DNA of 64,000 nucleotides from Arthrobacter sp. APC 3897 (GTDB taxonomy: Bacteria > Actinomycetota > Actinomycetes > Actinomycetales > Micrococcaceae). Each line of letters starts with the position of its first letter. Within the stretch, counting starts at the first letter, position 1. The DNA is taken from the NCBI RefSeq assembly GCF_030407495.1, contig NZ_JASDDG010000018.1:1-64000 (forward strand). Direction: 5' to 3'. Shown here one piece after another: positions 18,239-26,108 of the stretch. The notes beneath the pieces are model-generated. The model ran no database searches. It saw only the letters and a list, made by a program, of their open reading frames with translations, and was not told the DNA's origin. A program made the translations under genes and the position numbers.

Positions 18239-19366
18239 TTGCATGAAACTGTCAAGCTAGTCGTATACCCGTCACCCGTTGTGCTGCCAAGTAACGCGAT
18301 CCAACGATTCCCGCCGCGGCCGAAGAGTCAGCGACAGGATAGTTACGACGAACTTTTCGATGCAAACACTTTGTTTTATGATTCCGTACAAGTGGACGGT
18401 GGAATTAGCCTTATAGGTCCGCCGTTGCTGAACCTTGAGACAGTACTTTCTCAGGGTGTCGTCACAGACCGTAGGGGAAGACCTTTACGGACAGTTCACA
18501 ACTCGCTGGACCGCACATCGATAATTCGCGTTGACGGAGATGAAAACGTCGATGTTGTGAATATTTGTTCTTCTGAGATGGCTTTGTCGGCTATTGCATC
18601 ACCCAACTTCCGCGACCTGTTTGAAGGAACGAATACCCTCGTCACCAAATCCAAAGACAATCGTCTAACGTGGATTTCTGATTGGGTCAAGTTTCATGTT
18701 GCTGAACAGAAGATTGACGCAGTACTTATCTACGACAATAACTCGAGCCAGTATGGTCCGGAGGACGTTCTCGAGGCCATATCTGTTCCTGGAATCAAAG
18801 TTGCCGTAGTGGTTCACTGGCCGTTTAAGTTTGGACCCCAAGGCGGAAGCTGGAACGGGCTAAACGGGGCACCCTGGGATTCAGATTTTTGTGAATATGG
18901 CATCATGGAGCACGCGCGTCATCGGTTCCTTGGGGGCGCGGCCGGCGTATTGAATGTTGATATTGACGAGTTGGTTATCACGAAGGGTGATAACACGGTT
19001 TTCGATGTTCTCACCGATCTTGAATGCGGGGCTATCTCGTTTGCGGGACGATGGATTGAGACAGCCGGACGCCGTGGCGCCAGTGAGTCGTTCGCTGATT
19101 ACTCGTACTATGACAAGCGCCGTGCACCAACGACCATAAAGTGGGCTATCTCGCCAACGAAGATACCCGAAGCCACGCAATGGAAGACGCACATGATTGC
19201 CGGTGTGACAATGGTTCCTTCCCCGACAACTATGCATCGACACTTCATGGGGATCAGTTCGAATTGGAAATGGCAGCGGTCGACTGACCGTGACCTTGCG
19301 GCCCATCATGAACGGGATCATGAATTGTTGACCGCCTTTGGGCGGGCATTTGCCATTGGGGTCTGA
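18239..19366 (+). CDS. GT92/DUF23-like glycosyltransferase
   Basis: This 375-residue protein probably starts at TTG 18239. The tempting ATG at 18243 is in another frame and stops after five codons. A central segment, KDNRLTWISDWVKFHVAEQK followed by DAVLIYDNNSS, is the typical opening of GT92/Glyco_tranf_2_4 proteins. VLNVDIDELVI carries a DXD-type metal site. The C-terminal KTHMIAGV and HRHFMGISSNWKWQR segments complete the family look. It is probably a cytosolic sugar transferase for the same envelope polymer. It lies in the lower-G+C block after an 86-base gap, and its 3' end faces the minus-strand polymerase gene. Confidence 0.7.
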   Translation: MHETVKLVVYPSPVVLPSNAIQRFPPRPKSQRQDSYDELFDANTLFYDSVQVDGGISLIGPPLLNLETVLSQGVVTDRRGRPLRTVHNSLDRTSIIRVDGDENVDVVNICSSEMALSAIASPNFRDLFEGTNTLVTKSKDNRLTWISDWVKFHVAEQKIDAVLIYDNNSSQYGPEDVLEAISVPGIKVAVVVHWPFKFGPQGGSWNGLNGAPWDSDFCEYGIMEHARHRFLGGAAGVLNVDIDELVITKGDNTVFDVLTDLECGAISFAGRWIETAGRRGASESFADYSYYDKRRAPTTIKWAISPTKIPEATQWKTHMIAGVTMVPSPTTMHRHFMGISSNWKWQRSTDRDLAAHHERDHELLTAFGRAFAIGV

Positions 19367-19667
19367 AAGAGTCGCTGCGCGGGGTGGGGGACCACTCCTA
19401 GAAACCTGCATGGCGCCTTTAGTAGACCTGCGCCGAATTGGCATACAGCCACAGGTGCTCGGAAACAGCGTATAAATCCGCGCTGATTATCATTCGACAC
19501 GGGGTGGGCCCGTGCTGCGCCCGCTTGCTAATCGGCGAAGTTACGGCTGCCCCAGCATGGAGTGAAACCGGGGCAGTTGGTTGCAGCTTTCGTTCTTAGA
19601 CAGCAGATGGGGGGAGTCTCGTTCTGAGACTCCCCCATAGATATTTGGTTTGCGCCCCTAGGAGACG
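19367..19667. other. Intergenic spacer between convergent genes
   Basis: These 301 bases separate the stop of the GT92-like gene from the stop of the minus-strand glycerophosphotransferase gene. I see no credible reading frame. They contain a weak 7-bp stem (CTGCCCC 19547-19553 with GGGGCAG 19570-19576) and a strong hairpin at 19610-19636, listed separately. Confidence 0.6.
19610..19636. terminator. Bidirectional hairpin terminator
   Basis: A perfect 11-bp stem, GGGGGAGTCTC (19610-19620) with GAGACTCCCCC (19626-19636), has a 5-base loop. It lies between two convergent genes and could stop transcription from both sides. There is no long T-run on either side, so its strength is uncertain. Confidence 0.6.
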
Positions 19668-22600
19668 TCAGAGATGTGATGCGCCCCAAATATGGTCGTA
19701 AACACGCTGTGCGGCCTTCCCATCATCGTGGGATGCGTACAACTTTCTGAAGCTCTCGTATTTATCCGCATAAGCCGTGGTGGGACCCTGAAGTATCGAT
19801 TCAACCAGGGACTCCGTGCTGGCAACGATGGGACCCGGACTAGTGGATTCAAAGTCGAAATAGAATCCTCTGACCGAATCGCGGTATCTCTCCAAATCAG
19901 GTGCGAGGAAGTACATGGGCTTCCCGGTGACACAGTAGTCGAACATGACCGATGAATAGTCGGTGACTAAAAGATCGGAAGCTGTGTACAGCTCATTTAT
20001 GTCTTCATAATCTGTCACGTCGATGCAACTTAGATTAGTAAGTGCCGGCACTTGACCAGCAACATTGCTGTGTCCCCTTACCAGAAAAACAAAATTGGCT
20101 CCCAGGCGGTCGTTTGCTTTCTGGAAATCCAGGAAGGAACTCATCTGATATCGATTGCCCTGGCCTCTGAGGTAATCCCGCCAGGTCGGCGCATAAAGAA
20201 CAACAGTCTTGTCTTCATCGATGCCTAAGCGACTCCGGACGGCAGCACGTAGAGGGTAATGGTCATCCTGAACCAAAGTGTCATTACGTGGATAGCCTTC
20301 AGTGACAACGCGACAACTAGTGCCGAAGGCTCGGGGAAGAACTTCGGCAGAGAAGTCGTTCTGTGCAAGCAGGAAGTCCCAGTATCGGGCTTCACGTTGC
20401 ATCAAATTTACATAAGGCAACGATAGATGAGTCGACGGTATGTCGTTTCCAATACGCTTCAGTGGTGTTCCGTGCCAAGTCTGAACGTATTTTTGGCCTG
20501 CGCGCTTTCGGTAATAGAAAGGAAAGTTGTTGTTGTTTACGAGATATTCGACGGTATGAAGTTTTCTGTACCACTCCTCCGAGTACCGGATGAGCGGGAC
20601 TGCCCCGGTAGGAACATGCACCGAAAGGTCAACTACTGACCAATATCTGGTTCGGGGATCATCCCGGCGATCCATTTCATTGAATAGTGCGAGGCCTGAG
20701 TCTGTGACTGACTTGCCACCGAAGGACTCAAATAAAACGGCCCCGGGCTCTAGGGGGAGTTCGGAAAATTCAGGAATCCGGTCCTGAAGAGTTCTCTGCC
20801 TGTACTTACCTCTCTCAGAGGTATCCAGAGGTGCCAACACCTGCAACGCGAGGGCGCCAGCCCTTGGCGTACGACCAAGCTTCAACCGTGTGGTTTGCGT
20901 CGTTAGTTCCTGAGGAAGGCGAAGCTCAAGGTCCTTGGTAACTGGTATCCAATACTCATGACTTTCTCCACCCAACGATTCTGTGGCACACCGGACCGTA
21001 TAGGTGCCGGACGTTAGGACCTCACGAGAAGAGCCATGCTTTTCACGATTGAGCACAAAAGTCGTAGTCATTGCGCCGGATCCGTGGAGGACTTCGGTTT
21101 TGGACGGCCTTACCCTGTGTGCGTCGCTAGCTAGTACCAATGGAGGCAAGGTCAGGTAGGGGGGAGTGCCGACGACACACTTGGCACGGTACTCCACCTT
21201 CAGCTCATTTGTGGCGGCGTCGTAAGAGGCGTCATCTATAACTAGTCTCCACCGCTGCTGCGTCAGCTCGAGGTACCCGTATCCCGACACCGTAGCGCGA
21301 AGATTATTGATGTCCTCGGAAGTTCTGTTCAGAGACTCAATATCTGTGGGCCAAGCTATATGGTGCAGCTTTCCGTCGCTGCTGATGACCCTCACCTTAT
21401 ACATGTAGTTCGCGGTGGGCGGCTGGTCCTCATTCAGGGTGGGTACATCAATGATGAACTTGGCCGCTTCATCGGCCGGCCCCGGAATCTTCCGGCCGTC
21501 GAGTTCGATACCGAGCTTCGGACACTCAATCCTTATGCCCACGAGATCTTCGCCTGGTGCCCCGGTGACGCTCAAATTCACCGTCTGATCTTCAACGCTA
21601 AGTTCCGTTACAAAACGACGCTGCTTCACGTCAAAGAATGACAGGCCGTATTGTTTGGAGAATCGAGTGATGAGTCTACGGTTTCCGGCGGCGTCAAGAA
21701 GGGGCATGCTCGCAGTCGTCCCACCGGCATCTTTCGTCAGAAAATTTGACGTGATATTTTCGTTGTCCAAACTGAGCGACAGCGACAGCGCCCACTCGGA
21801 GCCATCGTGCTGTGGTCCGGTCGGCAAAGAATCCAAGTCGACCTCAGCCACAAAGCCAGTGCCCGCATAACTAACCCAAGGGTCACCGTCGACTGCGTCA
21901 ACGTCGAAGTCTGAACGTTTTATCGGACCTAGTTCGATTCGCTGGGAAGAGAGAATGTCAATGAGTTCAACACGAGGTACACCGGGGTAGTATTTCGGGC
22001 TCAGACCTTCAATAAATGCGTAACCGGAAATTTCCATGGACCGTGGACCTGTTTTCCGCATTGCGGTTAGGCGGCTCTTAACGCTGAGGTTCTTTGGGTC
22101 GACACGCATCAAACCGGGTTCCGGAATGTAATCTATATCCTCAAGATATGCAGGTTTCGCAGTCAGGCCGGAATGATCCTTCTCAATTTCGAAGGAGTGT
22201 CCGTACTCAGCCAAGTGCAGTACTACCTTTTCTGCATTTTTACGATCCGCAGACCCAATGAGACGTACCAGTATCTTGTGATGTGGGGACATCTCATTGA
22301 GTACGGCGTCATCCAAGTCAGCCGCCAGCCGTTCAACCCCTCGTTGGAGCTCTTTCCAATACTTGTCATCAACCCGAGGAATAAGGCTGTAGTACTGACC
22401 AAGATCTGGTCCAAGGGTCCGTGCAAGCCACGCGATCCTGGTGGATTCTTTACCAGCTTCTTGGAGAAGTTTCGCGACGCAATCTATTGCCGCCAGTCGA
22501 TCTCTCACATCAACATATCGTTCCTTCTGCTGTGTGATCGACGAGTTATCGCTGCGGATCCGCCAGTCATAGACTACTTCTTTTACAACATCGAATTTAG

Positions 22601-23387
22601 TCGAGAGTAGATAGGCTTTGGCGGTAGTCTCCTGGTCTTCGTAGAGAACACCCTCTGGGAACTGTCCGATGTTTAGATCCCAAAACGTCTTCCGGAATAG
22701 TTTGTTACAGGCAAATACGTCCTGCAATATTCCGGGACAGTCTTCGACACTGATTCCATGTTGGGGTTCTGCATGGAGCCTTTCCGCCCATGCAGGAACA
22801 CGCCTGACGCCGTTCGTTAGACGCCTGATTGTTCCCACCACAAAATCGGACCCGGTGTCGGTAAGTGTACGAATCATCTGGGTATAGGCATCACGCGGAA
22901 TGATGTCATCGGAATCCACAAATGATAGGAAATCACCAGTTGACTCCTTGATTCCCGTATTCCGTGCCGCGCCTAGTCCGGCGTTGTCTTTATTTATCAA
23001 TCGTATACGTGTGTCGGAGGACGCCAAAGCCTCTGCTATAGCAACGCTTGAATCGGTGGAACCATCGTTTATCAGAAGTATTTCAAGATGTGGATATGAC
23101 TGTGAAGTAATACTTTCGACACACTCGGCAAGATAATCTTCGACATTATAAACAGGAATTATGACTGATATGGTTCCAAGATGCTGTGGTGCGGGTTTTG
23201 ACTTCGAATCCAACACATGCAGGTTGTCTTCTTTGATAGCGACCTTTGGGGGCAGCATTAGCTCTTTTTTTGTCTTAGCTGCGGAGATATTGGCTGCCGA
23301 AAGTAGGGGGCGGACCTGGTTTCGTACAGATGGTGGAACTCGTCGCCACACAGCTCTTAGGTATGGAGATCTTACGTGCGGTGACAT
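19668..23387 (-). CDS. GT2 glycosyltransferase fused to CDP-glycerol glycerophosphotransferase (largest of the set)
   Basis: This 1239-residue minus-strand protein contains a GT2 domain at about 73-300 (ISVIIPVYNVEDYLAECV, LINDGSTDSS, SFVDSDD). Near residue 450 is the shared beta module (GYAFIEGLSPKYYPG, then DPWVSYAGTGF), followed by more beta-rich sequence. The transferase domain covers about 880-1230: LFESFGGKSVTDSG, VNNNNFPFYY, QTWHGTPLKRIG, LYAPTWRDYL and DYSSVMFDYCVTGKPMYF. It is a close structural paralogue of the 8413 protein but is encoded in lower-G+C DNA and on the opposite strand. The wecB gene ends 24 bases upstream, so the two probably form one transcript. Confidence 0.86.
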   Translation of the reverse strand: MSPHVRSPYLRAVWRRVPPSVRNQVRPLLSAANISAAKTKKELMLPPKVAIKEDNLHVLDSKSKPAPQHLGTISVIIPVYNVEDYLAECVESITSQSYPHLEILLINDGSTDSSVAIAEALASSDTRIRLINKDNAGLGAARNTGIKESTGDFLSFVDSDDIIPRDAYTQMIRTLTDTGSDFVVGTIRRLTNGVRRVPAWAERLHAEPQHGISVEDCPGILQDVFACNKLFRKTFWDLNIGQFPEGVLYEDQETTAKAYLLSTKFDVVKEVVYDWRIRSDNSSITQQKERYVDVRDRLAAIDCVAKLLQEAGKESTRIAWLARTLGPDLGQYYSLIPRVDDKYWKELQRGVERLAADLDDAVLNEMSPHHKILVRLIGSADRKNAEKVVLHLAEYGHSFEIEKDHSGLTAKPAYLEDIDYIPEPGLMRVDPKNLSVKSRLTAMRKTGPRSMEISGYAFIEGLSPKYYPGVPRVELIDILSSQRIELGPIKRSDFDVDAVDGDPWVSYAGTGFVAEVDLDSLPTGPQHDGSEWALSLSLSLDNENITSNFLTKDAGGTTASMPLLDAAGNRRLITRFSKQYGLSFFDVKQRRFVTELSVEDQTVNLSVTGAPGEDLVGIRIECPKLGIELDGRKIPGPADEAAKFIIDVPTLNEDQPPTANYMYKVRVISSDGKLHHIAWPTDIESLNRTSEDINNLRATVSGYGYLELTQQRWRLVIDDASYDAATNELKVEYRAKCVVGTPPYLTLPPLVLASDAHRVRPSKTEVLHGSGAMTTTFVLNREKHGSSREVLTSGTYTVRCATESLGGESHEYWIPVTKDLELRLPQELTTQTTRLKLGRTPRAGALALQVLAPLDTSERGKYRQRTLQDRIPEFSELPLEPGAVLFESFGGKSVTDSGLALFNEMDRRDDPRTRYWSVVDLSVHVPTGAVPLIRYSEEWYRKLHTVEYLVNNNNFPFYYRKRAGQKYVQTWHGTPLKRIGNDIPSTHLSLPYVNLMQREARYWDFLLAQNDFSAEVLPRAFGTSCRVVTEGYPRNDTLVQDDHYPLRAAVRSRLGIDEDKTVVLYAPTWRDYLRGQGNRYQMSSFLDFQKANDRLGANFVFLVRGHSNVAGQVPALTNLSCIDVTDYEDINELYTASDLLVTDYSSVMFDYCVTGKPMYFLAPDLERYRDSVRGFYFDFESTSPGPIVASTESLVESILQGPTTAYADKYESFRKLYASHDDGKAAQRVYDHIWGASHL

Positions 23388-23411
23388 TGTGTCTGCACCT
23401 TTCTAGAGGTG

Positions 23412-24593
23412 TTAATTGTCGGTATTTTTAGGTAGCTCACTTGCGGGCAGATTAATATCAGCGACGTTTTGCGGCGAGGTTTGAATAAAAAACCTGCTAA
23501 TGGCATCGAGTGTACGGCGTGCGGCGAACCCATCGCCGTACGGATTTATAGCCTTGGACATGGAATCGAAGTAGTCCCGGTCATGGAGCACCCGGTTCAC
23601 CTCGTACACAATCCTGTCCTCACCGGTGCCGATGAGCTTCACGACGCCGGCTTCCACTGCTTCCGGCCGCTCAGTGTTTTCCCTCATCACCAGCACGGGG
23701 ACACCCAGGCTGGGGGCCTCTTCCTGGACTCCGCCGGAATCGGTCAGGATGATGTGTGCCAGCGACAGCAGCCGGGTGAACTCGCCGTACTCAAGCGGTT
23801 CGGTGACCAGGACGTTGGCCAAACCGTCCAGATGGGGGAGCACTGCCTCGCGGACCAGCGGATTGGCATGGGCCGGCAGCACAATGCTTAGGTTGGGCTC
23901 GGCGGCGGCAATGCGGGCGAGGGCCCGGCCAATGCCCTGCATTCCTTCGCCCTGGTTTTCCCTGCGGTGTGTGGTGACCAGCAGGATTCTGCGGCCGGAG
24001 TCTGCCAGGTCTTCCAGCTCCGGGTCCTTGAAGGGAACGTTCTTCTCCACCGTGGCCAGCAGGGCGTCCACAACAGTGTTGCCGGTAACCACAATGCTGG
24101 CCGGGTTGATGTTTTCTGCCAGCAGGTTTTGCCGGCTTCCCTCAGTAGGCGCCAGATGCAGAGAGGCGAGCTGGGACGTGATTTTCCGGTTGCCCTCCTC
24201 AGGGAAAGGCGAATGCGGGTCCCCGCTGCGCAGTCCGGCTTCCACATGGACCACGGGAATGCCGTGGTAGAAGGCTGCCATGGCTGCGGCGGTGGAGGTG
24301 GTGGTATCGCCCTGGACAATGACGGCGTCCGGGCGGTTGACGTTAAAGAGTTTTTCCAGCCCGTCGATGGTCCGGGCAAGAATGCTGTTGAGGGTCTGGC
24401 CCGGCTCGAAAATGTTCAGGTCATGGTCAGGTTCAATCCCAAACAGGTTGTTGACCTGGTCCAGCATCGAGCGGTGCTGGCCGGTGACAGTGACAAAGCA
24501 GTCCAGCACGTCAGACTTCTTCAGGGCGGCTACGATCGGCGCCATTTTGATGGCTTCCGGCCGGGTGCCATAAATAGGCATGACCACTGGCAT
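23412..24593 (-). CDS. wecB: UDP-N-acetylglucosamine 2-epimerase (non-hydrolysing)
   Basis: This 393-residue enzyme interconverts UDP-GlcNAc and UDP-ManNAc. Diagnostic segments are YGTRPEAIKMAPIVAAL at the N-terminus, TGQHRSMLDQV, IVQGDTTTS, VHVEAGLRSGD with FPEEGNR, TTHRRENQGEG, and ILTDSGGVQEEAPSLGVPVL near residue 285. Its product is the substrate of the dehydrogenase at 7124-8416, giving UDP-ManNAcA for a teichuronic-type polymer. G+C content is back to the chromosomal level in this gene, unlike the GT2-glycerophosphotransferase gene just downstream of it, so the boundary of the A+T-richer block lies near 23411. Confidence 0.95.
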   Translation of the reverse strand: MPVVMPIYGTRPEAIKMAPIVAALKKSDVLDCFVTVTGQHRSMLDQVNNLFGIEPDHDLNIFEPGQTLNSILARTIDGLEKLFNVNRPDAVIVQGDTTTSTAAAMAAFYHGIPVVHVEAGLRSGDPHSPFPEEGNRKITSQLASLHLAPTEGSRQNLLAENINPASIVVTGNTVVDALLATVEKNVPFKDPELEDLADSGRRILLVTTHRRENQGEGMQGIGRALARIAAAEPNLSIVLPAHANPLVREAVLPHLDGLANVLVTEPLEYGEFTRLLSLAHIILTDSGGVQEEAPSLGVPVLVMRENTERPEAVEAGVVKLIGTGEDRIVYEVNRVLHDRDYFDSMSKAINPYGDGFAARRTLDAISRFFIQTSPQNVADINLPASELPKNTDN

Positions 24594-24713
24594 AAATTCC
24601 CCGCTTAGCTTGACAACTGCGCGATAACTCGGCTCAGTCTAACCGAAACGCATTTGGGGGGAATAAGAAGTCGAATCCGGACAGGTAGAGTACTTTTCAC
24701 CTCATCCCGGGCA

Positions 24714-24962
24714 TTACCCGAAGAGGACCAGCAGGGCTATCAGCGCGGGAACCGAAAGACACACCAGGGTTGTCAGCGCCAGGGCCACCAGACGCTTCCT
24801 GCGGTGCGCCCGGTCCTGTTCGGATTGGGGTGCGCGGCTGCCTGCCGGCGGACGGGGCAGAGGATCGGTGCGCTTGCCCTGCCCGGTCTCTGTCTCTGGC
24901 CCAAGGGGGGTGTCCCTCATATGTCTTGCCGCGGCAATGTCCGCGTACCGCTTGTTGGCCAT
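24714..24962 (-). CDS. Small membrane protein of unknown function
   Basis: An 82-residue product starts at ATG 24962, with GGGAAAG on the minus strand upstream; ATG 24980 is an alternative. The first half is polar and Pro/Arg-rich (ANKRYADIAAARHMRDTPLG). The second half is a single strongly hydrophobic helix (LVALALTTLVCLSVPALIAL) ending almost at the C-terminus. It is a tail-anchored single-pass protein of unknown role. It is divergent from the DAK2 gene and is followed by a 120-base gap before wecB, whose promoter probably lies there. Confidence 0.6.
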   Translation of the reverse strand: MANKRYADIAAARHMRDTPLGPETETGQGKRTDPLPRPPAGSRAPQSEQDRAHRRKRLVALALTTLVCLSVPALIALLVLFG

Positions 24963-25103
24963 GACCCAACTTTCCCACATTTATGCAAATCGTTATCGGC
25001 GACGCCAAGGCGCCTGCGGTAGAGTTCCTACTGACCAAACCGGCACGCAGGCAATGAGGCCAGCGCTCCGGATCAGAGGTGCCAGCACGGAAACGGAATC
25101 ACT

Positions 25104-26108
25104 TTGCAGACCAAAATCACCGCGAACGCACAAGCGCTGAAGCGATGGTTGAGCAACGCCGAAGTATCCCTGGGTAACCACAGTGACCGGCTGAACGCGA
25201 TCAATATCTTTCCGGTGGCCGACGGCGATACCGGCACTAACCTGTATCTCACGCTCCGCTCCGCCTCGCGGGCGGTCACCGACGTCGACACCACAGACAT
25301 CGGGGAACTGCTCGGCATCGCCGGGCGCGCGGCCATGGAAGACGCCAAGGGCAATTCAGGCACTCTGCTTTCCGTGTTCCTGACCGCCATGGCTGAACCG
25401 CTGCAGGGCTGCACGCGGCTTTCCGCGCCGCTGCTGGCCACTGCGCTGCACCGGGCGCAGCTTCGCTCCTGGTCCGTCCTGAGCGACCCGGTGCCCGGCA
25501 CCATGCTCTCGGTGCTGGAGGAAGCGGCCCGTGCCGCCATGGATGAGGAAGCCGCGCAGTCCGGTGATGACAGCAACGTGGGGCTGGCCACCACTTTGCG
25601 CGCCGTCATGAATGCCGCCCTGGCCGCCGTCGTCAACACCGAGCTGCAGCTGGACGCCCTCACCCAGGCCCGGGTGGTGGACGCCGGGGGAGTCGGGTTC
25701 CTGCTGGTGCTTGATGCCCTGCGTGCCTCGGCCCTGGGCGAGGAGCTGCAGGAAGAACTGCTGGACGGTCTGCACGGCTATGACGTGCAGGCCCCCCACA
25801 TCCACAGCACCATGCCCCGGATGGAGGGCGTGGAAGTCATGTGCACCATCACGCTGAGCCCGCTGGACGCCGCCACGCTGCGCCTGCAGCTGGATGAGGT
25901 GGGTGACTCCGTGATCATGAGCGCCGTGAACGCGGTGGGGGAAGGGTACCGCTGGCGTGTGCACGTCCACACGCCCGACGCCGGCACCGCCATTGACCTG
26001 CTGCGCACCGTGGGCGAACCCATGAACCTGACGGTCACGGAACTGTCCGCCGACGGACATGAAACCAAGGAAATCATCAGCGAGATCCATGAGGCCCATG
26101 AAGTCTAA
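25104..26108 (+). CDS. DAK2 (dihydroxyacetone/fatty acid kinase-type) domain protein, short form
   Basis: This 334-residue protein starts at TTG 25104. Residues about 10-200 are a DAK2/DhaL domain: LNAINIFPVADGDTGTNLYL contains the conserved Asp residues that bind Mg-ATP, and DAKGNSGTLLSVFLTAMAE follows. Residues about 235-330 resemble the middle region of the YloV/FakA family (MEGVEVMCTITL, WRVHVHTPDAG). Typical FakA-like proteins are about 550 residues, so the last third is absent here. In Firmicutes FakA phosphorylates fatty acids held by FakB; in actinobacteria the role is unproved. It overlaps recG by 20 bases, a pairing common in this phylum. Confidence 0.82.
   Translation: MQTKITANAQALKRWLSNAEVSLGNHSDRLNAINIFPVADGDTGTNLYLTLRSASRAVTDVDTTDIGELLGIAGRAAMEDAKGNSGTLLSVFLTAMAEPLQGCTRLSAPLLATALHRAQLRSWSVLSDPVPGTMLSVLEEAARAAMDEEAAQSGDDSNVGLATTLRAVMNAALAAVVNTELQLDALTQARVVDAGGVGFLLVLDALRASALGEELQEELLDGLHGYDVQAPHIHSTMPRMEGVEVMCTITLSPLDAATLRLQLDEVGDSVIMSAVNAVGEGYRWRVHVHTPDAGTAIDLLRTVGEPMNLTVTELSADGHETKEIISEIHEAHEV

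Noticed and set aside
18243-18260. ATG start for the GT92-like gene
   Set aside because: It is in another frame and stops after five codons. TTG 18239 opens the real frame.
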